From assembly GCF_000208865.1 (NCBI RefSeq), contig NC_018394.1, positions 2,255,964 to 2,319,963 on the forward strand: a DNA stretch of 64,000 nucleotides, given 5' to 3'. The notes beneath the pieces are model-generated. The model saw nothing but the letters and a program-made list of their open reading frames with translations, searched no databases and had not been told where the DNA came from. Positions 1 through 12,200 of this stretch are shown here, piece after piece (within the stretch, counting starts at the first letter, position 1; each line of letters starts with the position of its first letter). A program made the translations under genes and the position numbers. Source of the DNA: Neospora caninum Liverpool. Lineage: Eukaryota > Apicomplexa > Conoidasida > Eucoccidiorida > Sarcocystidae.

Positions 1-187
1 TTGATATGTGTAATACGCATAGATAAACATATGAAACCTCGTAGAAGACGATACGCTTTGGCGTCTGACGCAACGGCTTGGACTCCACGGTGGAGTTGTT
101 TCTGTCTCGGAAAATACTGCATGCGGCCCTGACTCCTTGCGTCGCCCTGACCCGCTCCACCTTTCTGCCTGGTTGGATTTTTCTCAC

Positions 188-1719
188 CGACGCTGTTTCG
201 AGTGTCGTCGAAGAAGGCGACATCCTGGTGAATGGTTTGCACGAAGGCTTTCTCGCGGAGGTCGGAAGTGACCTTCGACCCCATGTACTCGATGCCGGAG
301 AACTTCATCCACTCCACCAAAAGGCTCGCGACAGCGAGGCCAACGAAACAGAGACTCCACTTGTTCGCCTGGATCGAGTCGCACACATCTCAGAGGAAAC
401 GCACATCCTCTTTGCATGCGACTCTCCTAGCTCCCTCAAGACCGAACCTAGAGACACTCACGAACACTCTGCCTTTCCCGCGGCCTCTGCTCGTCTCGTT
501 GCCTTCCTGTCTCCTTGCGTCTCTCAGAAGGGCGCTACACGCATTCGTTTATGGCCTCTGAAAAAGGGATGCGACGAGGTCTCCGCCTCGACACCGTGTC
601 GACGAAAATGATTGCCAAACAGACTTCTCGCGTTGACAACACCGAGCCTCGCGAGCTTGTCCAGGAACATGTCATCGCCTACACTGAGCCTCTCGTCGTT
701 CTTCGTTCGGTCTTCTGTACCCCCCCTCAATTCCCCCATGGACGCCCCACCGAAGACGGGGCGACGTACATCAGCACCTTCGGCTCCGCGCTCTTTATCT
801 AACGCCACACATAGGGTTTCAATATTGATATCCGTCTCAGTATCCATCGCGATGCCACAGCGAGAGAAATGACAACCACTCAGACGAGCGAGGCCGCGTA
901 AGAACGCCTTGCGGCGGCACCCTCCGTGGATCGACACAGGGCCGGCGGCATGCGCACGGTGTGCAGAAAAGCATGCGCTGGCTCTCGCCCACGCTCAAAT
1001 ATACATAGAAGTATATATATAAGTACATATATATATATATATGCGTATGACGGGTCGCTCTGTACGAGAAGTGCCTGAGTTCCACGCACCTCGCTGGACA
1101 CCTCGTCAGGATCCAGGCGGAAGAAGACCGCGACGAAACGGGAGAACACGACCGAGTAGGCGGGGAAGACTATTCTGGAAAAAGCAAACACGTTTTGAGA
1201 CTCTGCGTGTCAACGCGCGAAACGCGGCAGCAAAACGCAACCGAAGTACACACGGAGCCCGAGAGCGGACGCCGCCGCAGCAACCAACAGCAAAGCGACA
1301 AACAAAAAACTCTCACGGCCTGCATGCCAAAGCGACCAAGCAAAAAGACTGGGAATCACTATCACCGGTAGGCAGTACTGCTATCAATAGATGTCTGCCT
1401 ACTTGCAGATATCTGTCTGTATGTATGTATATATATATATATATATATATGCATATCGATATAAAGAACGTGTATATAGGTAGATGTGCATGTATGTATA
1501 TTTACATGTGAATCAACACAACTATTGCCATGCACGTGAAGAAGTTGCCTGTTGTCGAGAAGTGAGGGCCATGCCTCGCGTGAACGGGGGTGCAGCAGAT
1601 GCATGCACGACGGCTCTTGTCAAGACGCATGCGATACAAGGCGCCAACGCAAGGTTTCTCCATCAACAACGAGAACCCCATTCCAGTATGAACAACTGCG
1701 CACATGTGCAAGCGTACAC

Positions 1720-1753
<34 letters not shown>

Positions 1754-4700
1754 AGTGGTAGACATATAAATATATATATGAAAGCAAAAGAAATCTCGGC
1801 CTTACGGGGTTTCTTTCCGGGAACCAAACCCCGTTTCCCACGTACCCGGACGCAGCGGCGGCGATAAGCGTGACAATGTAGACAGGCCAGTAGCGGAAGG
1901 CGAGGCCAAACATGCGCATTTTGTTGACAGGTGGAGGCGCCTGGGGGTCTCTAGGAGTGACTTTTTTCTTCGGAAAGCAGAGGCAGCGTCGTGTTGCCTC
2001 CGTCACATCTGGTGCAGAGATTCACAAAAAGGCATCATTCAGACTCTCGATCTGTTGCTTTCGCTCTGCAGCATCACGGCAATCTGCCTGCATATGCCAC
2101 AACATGGCACTGCTGAACTCGTGATGGTCATGTTCACACACACAGACGGCACCTGGGCCAGCAGCGCAAGTCCACGAGGCGTATAGGCAGAACAACGGTC
2201 GGAGAGAAACAGAGCGGCTGCCTTGACAGCGAAACTTTCCGTCTCTGCGCCGCGCAGCTTCCAATAAGGCAGCGTTGATGCGCGACGCCGACCGCGGAGT
2301 GGAATGAAGAAGGCAAACAAAGACGCAGGACAATTTGTGGCTGTGCACCTACAAACCCCCAACTTCCCGAGACACAGACCACGCGGTGAGGAAACGAGGC
2401 GATAGCGCTACGAGGAAGAGACAGATAGGACAGCTGGAAAGCGCATTGTACACCTACAAAACGCGGGTCGCGTTCGGCAATATTTCCTACAGAGGAACAG
2501 AGACACGGCGAGTACGCGAGAGGCAGGCACGAAAACAGAGTGCGCACCCCCCCGCAGAACCTAAGGGTCTCCGTCTTCAGCGTTGGAACCGCTTACGGCC
2601 AGGAAGGCAGGACGCGGCATATAGCACCGATTTCAGTGTGTGTCGCTGGAAGAACCTCATTCTCACCTGCGTTGAGAAGATGCTCAGAAATTTTGGAGAT
2701 CGACGACAGCGCGGAGTCCCGCCGGCTTGCCATCTGGTACGTGAGGCGAGGATAGCAACAAGGCATGCACAGAAGGCAATATGCATGCAGATCTGGGGAG
2801 TGGCCGTGGCTGGGACCCGGCGAAAGGGGAGATGGAAACAAAACGAGTTTCGGTCAAGGGATTGTTCTCTTTTCTGCAGCCTTCTCTGCCCCGTTTCCTC
2901 CCGTTCGAAACCCTCAATACGCATCACTAGAGAAACGCAAACGCGGCAATTGGTATACGAAGAAGAACTCCAACACCAGGCACATGCAGATTTCAATGCA
3001 TCTGCGCACTGGCACCTTCCCTAAAGAAAAGGAACGTCAACACGTCAATGCACATACAGACATATCCACATATATATATATATATATATATGGGTAGATA
3101 TCAAAAAAGAGGCCTCTAAATGTACATGTATATTGATGTGTAGCTATGTGTGGAGGGCAAATCAGGAATTGATTCGCTTTTCTCCTACCTGAGAGGAGGG
3201 GTATTTTTCCATGCTTTGGCAAACGGGGGCGGTGGCGGCATCTGCGCCAGCGTCGACGAGAGCCTCCGCAGTCGTTTCCTGTTCTTTCTCGTCCTCGTCT
3301 CCGTGCATGCCGGCCAGCTGCGATTGAACTAAGCTGAAGTAGAGACCATTCTGGGGAAGAGCACAAAGACAAACATCAGGTCAAGCACATCACAGAGCGT
3401 ACCGGCTCCAGAAGCAGAAAAGAGAACGCGTGCGGAGAAAAAAACGATCGACCCGACCAAGGGCTCGGAGACAAAGCTGAACGGGCGCTGACCACGCCCC
3501 GCAGACGCCCTATCCAACTCCGCACGGGACGTCAGATGGAGACGCCTGCGAAGGACGAAAAACTCTTCGCGGGCGCCTTCCGAGTTACGAATCGACCGCC
3601 ACCGTATCGGCACGCACCTCCCCAACGCGCCACAACCCCCCCTGGCTAGAAAGAAAGGCGAGAGGGAAAAAAAAGGTAACACCCACGCACCTACAGAGAG
3701 TGGGAGTGCCCAGAAAGGAGACAAGAAGCGTGTGAAACGACTCCTGGTCGAAAGGCGCTCTCCATGAGTGCGTCAGCGTGGCGACACGCGCGTTGCCACC
3801 AAGACTCATCCACAGACATGCTAAGCGCATGGACGACGCATGACAGAGACGCGCCTCGCGATTATTCGAAACAGACAACTCCCGAGATGAGAAATCAACG
3901 GCGCAAAGAGACGCATCCGACAAAGAGACTGGTCATCCAAAACCCAACAGGCATCTCCGCCCCCCCCCCCCCCCGATCGAGATGAGTCTTGACCAAAGGA
4001 CACAGAACGGGAGAAAAAAGAAACCTGGCGTCGGTGCGCTCACCTCGTCCTTCATCAGTTCTGCGTGGGAGCCTTGCTGGATGACGGAGGATCCGCCCGC
4101 CTCGTCTGTTTGACCGAGAACAACAATCAAATCTGCTCTTTGAATCGTGCTCAGCCGATGTGCAATGATAATCGTGGTCACGCCTGTCGATTCGATGAGA
4201 GCGTCCAAGGCAGCCTGCGAACGAGAAGAAAAACGGAAGTCGAAAGCGCGTAACGCGCAGAAACATCCTCAGAAAATCTCTCTCAAACACGATCATGTAT
4301 CCAGTACCGTTCTGTGGGTCCACCACGCGTTCAACCGCTGTCATCTTCCGCCTTTTCCATCCTTCCAACAATCTCCAGCCTGTCTCTGGCGACAGCGCCT
4401 TGGCGTGCTTCCTTCCCTTCTGCTGCAAGGGGTCTGCGCACGGTTCAGGGTCCCCCAGCGCGCCTCTGCTCTCCCTGTATCTTTTGGTTCTTCTGTTGCA
4501 CTTGCACTGACGCATTCCGTCTCGATGCTTGCGATCAAGCGCCAGCTGCTTCCCCCCCCCCCCCCCCCCCTGCCCGCCAGCAGAGCCGCCTCCCCTCCCC
4601 TCTTCTTTCCCTTCACATCCCCGCGGTGTTCAATACCACCCCCTTTTGTTTTGTCTCGACTGCGGCGCCTCCACTGAGCGTTTCTGTCTACGCAATGTTT

Positions 4701-6237
4701 TGCTTCGCCTTGAGACTCTCCTGTGTGGTCTCCCTGCTTTCTTTCTCCGTTTTTCGCGTTTGAGGGAGAAACCGTTTCTCGTCGTTGGAGACGCACCTGC
4801 ACGACGCGCTCGGAGGCGTTGTCGAGAGCAGACGTTGCCTCGTCGAAAATCAAAATAGAGGGCCGCCGCACCTGGAAGAACGAACAGGGGAACACACACG
4901 GTACACACACGCCAACCAACCACGAGAGATGAATTAGGCGAAGCGAAACACAGCGCGTGTTGGGCCCGCACTCAGCTTCGCTGGTTCGCCTTCTCTGGTG
5001 TTCGCGGCAGCTCCTCCCACGCACAGGCAAAATCCACAGCTCTGCCGGGTTCTGCCAAGGCCCCCACCCCTTTTCTTTTTCTGTCGCATTTTTCTCGCCA
5101 CGCGTCCCCACCTAACGCCGCGCAGCGTTATCGCCGTCCCCGAGGCGTGAGAGACCACTGAACGAATCCCCCCCTCTCGAGCCACTCCACCGTTTTGTCT
5201 CGTGTTCTCTGTCCCCCCGTGTTCCCTTCTTTTTTTCGCTCTCGTTTGTTTCCCCTTCGCGTTTTATTCTTACCAGAGCACGTGCAATAGCGACGCGCTG
5301 CTTCTGGCCGCCAGAGAGCTGGGACCCCATCGCTCCGCAGTGGGTTTGGTATTTCTCGGCGAAGTCGCCGACGAAACCTGCCGCATTCGCCTTCTGCGCC
5401 GCCGCTTCAATGTCTGCAAGCGTCACGGGGCGCTTGGACCCGAGCGCGATGTTCTCTTCGATCTGTACAGCATTTCAGGGACCCGCAAGCAGGCCTGATT
5501 GCTCAAGCAAGCAACGCGTGAAGCCCGAAAACGACAGCGAGAGAGGCGAGAGGACAGGATGGAGCGGAAGGCTCGGAGCGGCCCGAAACGCCCCCGCCTG
5601 CGCCGGACGCGAGAGAACACTCGAGGGGGAATACGCGAGGCGAAGCTCCGCGGCGAACCCTGGACCACCCTGGGACAGACACGAGGTGTAAGTCTTCCGA
5701 CCGCAGCGAGAGTGACGCGAAGCGACAGGAAAAGAAAGGAAACTCGGAGGCGAAAGGAGAGGACGACGAGAGAGCAGAACGCTGGTGGCACCGCCGACCA
5801 CAGCTTGCGTTGACGGTGCAGAGGACGAAAACGGAGAGCAAGAAAGAAGACAGACGCCAGAGGAATTGAGGCGACGACGAAAACCGAGAGAGACTGACCC
5901 GGCAAAAAACAGAGCCAGACGGCGTCGCCTCCTTACCGCCGAGGCAGCAGTCTTTGCCACTGGACCCCAACTTCAAAAAAACAGACAACGGGGAGAAACA
6001 TGACCGCCGTGTTTGAACGCACCGTTGCCGAGAAAAGCTTCGGCTCTTGGCTAACGACTCCAAGGCCTTCGCGGAGTGACGCCACATTGATGTCGTTCAG
6101 CAAGCTGCAGAAAAAGTGAGAAACAGACGGGAAGCCGTGGCTCTTCGCGGTGCTGCGTAAATGCTACAGACGCGATGCGGGGGGCCCAGAAAAAAGCCTG
6201 TCAGCTTAGTCTCCGGTTCGCTCTAAACGGTGTCGGC

Positions 6238-6278
<41 letters not shown>

Positions 6279-9200
6279 TGAATAGATACAGGGATACCTC
6301 TCTGAATAGAGGGATGACGAGATTGATATGGACATGCATTCATATGCATACACATGTATATATATCTACATATGTGCATGGTATGTATCTGTATATGCCG
6401 ACGCCACCGTGCCTGGCGTGTTTCTCAGAATTCCTCCCTTCACGCCGTGCGGTAATCCACACAAATTCAGAAAGAGATACACACTTAATGCCAATATACA
6501 TCCACCTATGTAGGTAAATAAGCATGCAAAAGTATGTATAAATATACATAAACCGTAACTTCGCAGCCTCACTCGTTTGCGCAGAGATCGTTACAGACAG
6601 GTACAGGCAGATCGAGAAAAGGTTTCTGTCCATTTGCATGGGCAAATGTGACAGTAGAGACTCTCGAGCTCGCGGCGTGACAGCGACGAACCGAGTCCCG
6701 GCGCATGTGCGTCGACCTCTAGACCAACGTTACTATTTCCTGGATGGGAGTTCTTACGTGTTGCCAATTTTTACAGTTCCTGAGGACGGCTCATACTGTC
6801 TCTGAAGCAGCTGGACAATCGTCGATTTCCCGCATCCTGAAGCAAAAGATGCACAGACGGGGGAGACACATGCTCATATTTTGAAGCCTTCTGAGGCACG
6901 CCAAACGCCACTCAACCTCTAGACAAGAGACCTGCACACACCCCATGTTCGGCGCGGGCGGCTCCCGTAAGTCGCTGCTTCCCACGGGACTGTTAAAGAG
7001 AGCTAAACGTATCCTCTCGTGACTCTTGCTTGGACGCAGCATGAACGCGGCCGCGGAGAAAGGAGAAACACGACACCGGACCTCCGAAGGTGGACGTTGA
7101 GCAACGTTTTTTCGAATCTGTGAGCGCGTGGAAAACGCCTACCGGAGCCGCCAACCAGGGCGACAGTTTTGCCACCTGGAATGCGCAGATTCAAGTTTTT
7201 CAGGATCGTCTTTTCCGGTCGAGATGGATAGGCAAACGTGATGTCTTCGTAGACGATGTCGCCGGTCATGTTCACGTCCTTCTGTACCGCAGTGGAAACA
7301 CGAATCGCCCGAGGGGCGTCCGACCATGCATGCGAACCCTTCAGACAGGACGCAGCGGCTCTTCACCAGCCAACACAGATTTCTGCTTGGCCTTTAACCG
7401 CATGCAGACCTGCGCCGACACCGGACTGCTGCTCAAAAAGATCCTTGCCTCACTTCCCGTCCCAGGACTCCCGCGTCTCGCCCAGGAACTCTCCCCATCG
7501 ATATAGACACTCAAGCATGTATATACATATATAAGTGTATGTAAATAGACGTGTGCGCTCTTATGATGTATGGGCCGTATAAATGCAAATAAAAAGCCAA
7601 GATGCTGAAGGCTGCGGCGGTATCTCTTGTGCGCAAACACCGGGGTTCTAGGAAGTTCCGGTCCCTTCTTAAGAGGGCCCTTGCAGGCGAAGCAGAGACC
7701 GTTCAAGGTCGCCTGCCGCGCAAGAGCATCTCCACAGCTGCTTTCTCTGTGCGTATTTCAGGCAAGGCGAGCCTCAACGGAGCTTCTCCCGAGATCCGAA
7801 AACATCAAGTACACTACAAAAAGGGACGGAAAATGAAACGAAACTGAAAATAAACAACGAAACCGGAAGCAGGTGACGGACAGGGCAGAAAAAATAGACT
7901 GAAACAGAGTTTGGCCGAAGCCAAAGTGAGACATCATGCATCCCCTAGTCGCAGCAGATCGTCTTTCGCAGAAGAACAGACGACTGTCTACAACTTACAA
8001 GCCCACTCTCGTCCAGCGGGTCTAGCTGCGATCGTCGGCTGATGACTTCCAGCAGATCCGATGCAGCCTCGACGGCCTGGCAATGAGAAAAAAGAAGAAA
8101 GACACAACTGCGTCGATTTCCGAGGGTGTCGGGAATCCCGGAAACGCAGAGAGTCGCACGCGGCTCAGGTGTCTCTACATGGTGACACGTACGCAAGCCC
8201 GCAAATATACATATATCTACTAGACGCGCATTTTCGTTTATAGATTTTTTCATGCATAGTATATATATATATATATATATATAATATAATATATATAGGT
8301 ATTTGCGAGCAGTTGGACAATTGATGCCTACAAATACGTGTGTATATCTATGTATGAGGCGGATATGACAGTGTATGTTCGTTTCGGTTGGAGCTTCACT
8401 TCATGTAATCAAACCGGTGTGTGTCCTCGACGTCCTTCCTAGTCCTAGTTCTTTCGCTGCAGGCAAGAAGGTTCTTCTCCTCTCCCCCCCGGGGGTGTAG
8501 GTTCGAAGCTTTCAGCTATTTTCAAAAGACGCACTTTAAGGTAGTCGCCAAAAACGGGGATGATTTGTCCGAGGGAGAACGCGCTGACCATGACGCAGAT
8601 GAGCACGACGATGGCATCGCCTCCTTGGAAGTCCATATCGGCGGGGACCACCAGAGACGCCCCCGGTGGCAGCACTGAACAAGGAGAGAGAAGACAGAGA
8701 CGAAAAGTTAAAGGTGCTGAGAGAACATAAGAGGTGAGGGAGTCGCTGAAGATGGCGAAACGGAAAAGACGTGCTCAGCAGAGCCTGCCAGCACGAAGTA
8801 AAGACGACGCAGGTGTAGCCCATGTAGCTGGCGAGGCCTTTACGCGAGAGCAGGAAAGAATCTGCGCCCGTCGCGAGGCAGGGAGAGGGAAATGCAGAAC
8901 AAGGAAACGCGACACGCACCGGACATACACTGGTGTAAGGGCCTTGTCCACACGCGACAGGCCGCGGAGGCTAAACCGGATAGAGCGAAGCGAAAAGGCA
9001 TCGCGGAGATCGGATGTCTAAGCGACGAGAGGCCTCCGTAATGAACAAAAACAGATTCCAACCGCGAAGAGAAGACGATGCGAATGCTGTAAGAGCGAGG
9101 CGGAAGCGGAGCGCCGGGGGAACGGGGCACAGAAGCGATTTGGAAGGAAACTGAAAGGCCGGTAGGGCCTCAGAGACACCGCGTCGGCATGGCAGGTACA

Positions 9201-12200
9201 TGAGGTGACGACGTCCAGAAACGAATCGAGAGAAAGGCCTTACATGCGTTTGCTTCCTGCACGTGACGAAGTCCGTCCGAGATGACTTGCCCAGCGTACC
9301 AAAAGCCGACCGCGTACATGAGGAAGACGCAGCCCATCATGGTTCCGAGAGCTGGGAAAAAGACAGAAGACGGGCACGATGAGGACACCAACTCACAAGC
9401 CTCTACCGCCTCTGTACATGCACCGGGCGAAGCCACCGACGGCATGAGAAGCTCCAGCTGCATTGCGTCCAAACTTTACACTGGAGACGTTTTAATGTTA
9501 ACTTACTACAGACCATGGGAGCGAAATTCATCAATATGTATCTCCGTTCATTCACGCACGCAGCGGGAAACCGGGGACACTGTGGAGGTTGACGCGAGCA
9601 CGGATTTTGAACGAAGGCGCGCGCGGCTCATGGCGAGGCTAAGACACGCGCATGCACTTGACAAAGAGCATAAAAACAAGCACGAAAAAAGAAACGAGAA
9701 GACCGCGAGAACGCTCGCTGTGAGCAGCCGCGAGGCCCGCAGGCGGCTGGAGAAACTCAGAACGTCCGCCGACAGCACGGTGCAGTCCCTGTCAGTTTCA
9801 CCGAAGCAAACAAAGCCGCGGAAAGCACGCGCGCCGGTTTCTTGAAAAGGAAGAGACGGAGAGTCGAGCGGGTGTGAACGGATTTGACAAACGCAGCGGG
9901 AGGCGGCAAAAAGACACAGCAAACCTTAAGGTGACTGGTAACGCAAGCTCGTCTCTCGCGGTTGCGAGTCGCCACACAAACTTTCTCTCCAGTGCGCGGC
10001 AGGTGACGGAAGGTGAACAAAAGGGCCGCCGATGCCAAACTAGAACGCTGCGGGTGTTGACTACGCATAGTGCGGCTTTATCGGAAAGGAAAGCTCACAA
10101 ATCGATGGCCTACACCTCAAGTCAGAATCGACCGCAATGGCTAGAGTACCAAGCGTGGCTGGGTGGTTTTTCGAGTTTGCGGTTTGTTCTCGGAAAGTCC
10201 CCCTTTGCCCGACAACGAAACCGAGCCTTTGGAGACTCGAGCCAGGCTTACCAGAACCGGTCAGAGCGCCTCCTTTAATCGCCGCCTTCTCTGCCTTCTT
10301 TAAGCTCGCTTTGTAAGCGTTGGCCATCCGTTCTTCTCCCCCGAGAGAAATGACCGTTCGGATATTCCCCAGCGCTTCCTCGGCGATGCCTCCCGCCTCC
10401 CGGTAGGCATTGAGGACTACGTGCAGCAGGAAAAGGAAAGGAATTCGAAACGGGGTGACGCACCGCCAAGAAAGCGTCTAGAAGGCGGCTCCACGCCACT
10501 GCCGTCAGGCTGTGTGTCGCAGACCCGTTCTCTTCAAAGTCGAAAAGACAAACCAGAGGATCTGAGAAACGCATGCACGTGAAAGACACCTCCGAGGCAG
10601 CCCCACGCAGATAGGTCGAGACACAACGTGCTCGTGATCGACAGGAAGAGCCGCCTGTTCGGGGGCTGGAAAGCAGACAAGAGATTGACACAGGGCTGGT
10701 GAGACACGCGCAGGCAGCTGCGTTGTCAGAACTCGACGCCGTCGACAACCCAGAAGTCAGTGGTTGAGAAACGTAAATGGAGGTAAGGTGCGGAGCGTAG
10801 GAAAGCTCTTGCCTGTCCATGCGTACTTTCCCAGACAAACAATAGAGATACAGGTGTAGTGAAGGCCGAGAGTCCACTTACACCCACGCAACCTGTCTTC
10901 CACGTGGATGACAAATCTGTTGGGTTTTGAGAGTACAAACCTTTCCTCCGACCGCATGGGATTTGGGCATCGTGTAATCTATCAAAAAGACATATTCCGG
11001 CGACTGGCGAATGTGGGGCCCTGGCGGCGCTGGGGCGGCTCCATGCCCCAGAGAGAGGCCGTTGCGTCGCACTCAAAAACAGACGCTTCTCTCTTCCTGC
11101 GTCACGTGTCTCGACCTGTCGCCGCTTGCGGCCAGATCGAACCCCACAAGTCTCTCTACGCTGTTCAGAAGTGGCGACACAAACACACGACGTCTCACAC
11201 ACATCCCCCGAGGATGCACCGCCTGATTCAGAGTCAAGCGTGTAAAAGCGGTTCGGTTCGAAAAGACTTGAAAAGGCAGAAATCATCGTACCCGCGCTTT
11301 GGCTGTAGCGGAGGGACCACGCGAGAAAGGCGGCGCCTCCAACAACGCAAGGGAGCGTTGCAGTGACGATGAGGGTCATTTTCCAGCTTCGCCAAAACGC
11401 GACGATGAAAGAGCCGACGCAAGTTGCGAAGAACTGGACCGCCTGAGAGCGAAGGTGGACGCATGAAGAGAAAACTGAAAGGCACGTATCTGCAGTTGTA
11501 AAAAAAACGGCGTGAAATATCGCCACTTTTTCGCATCTCGTGGAGTTGCTCTGAATAAGGGGAGCGGGCGGGGACTGGGTCTGCTGCCTGCTGTCTCCGT
11601 TTCCCTGCAAGATTTTGAGCGGCTTCACTTCGCCTCGGCCCTTCGTTCTCCACTTCTCGTTTCCCTGCTGCGTTGCTGTCAAAGCGACGAGCGACCCCTA
11701 GATTTCTCGCTCTCTGGGACCGTTCGAGAAAGGCAACTTACAGTGGCGCACTTGATTCCGACCGCCACGCGAATGATGGCCGTGTTCGAATCGATGCGGC
11801 TCGAGAGTGAGCTTGTGTCGTTCACGTCGAACCAACCGAGCTCCTGCAAACAGAAGGTCGCGAGTTCGTTCCTCATGCCGCAGGCGCAACGCCAACCACG
11901 CGACACGGACAGAGACAGGGCGTCCGAAAGACAGAGGGGGAACGAGCGAAAGAAAGAGGGAGAGGGACAGGAGGGTGAGGAAGAGAAGGACAGAATGAGA
12001 GGACGAGAGAAACGGAGAAGAGCAAGACTGGAGAAAGAGAGAGAGTCACGGGAGGAGGACGTACGGCAGACAGTTCCGAAACAGCGTATGGTGTCAGCCC
12101 TGAACACAAACAAGTCTTCCACTAACGATGGCGCGTGTCTCGCTGCTAGCTTTCCGGATTACCTGCCGCATCACCGAGGAAAAAAGCTCGAGTTTGAACT

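Noticed and set aside
1806..1845. Strong-looking GTAAGG donor at 1806 for the TM7 exon.
   Set aside because: Using it drops the rest of TM7. The GTACGT donor at 1846 gives phase 2 and joins the 85-base exon at 1174, restoring the family sequence.
8790..8919. Hydrophobic minus-strand frame ([20 protein letters not shown]) that looked like another transmembrane exon of the ABC transporter.
   Set aside because: Exon 9 (ending 9244) joins exon 10 (from 8674) directly in phase and gives the expected TM5-TM6 spacing, and this frame has no fitting donor.
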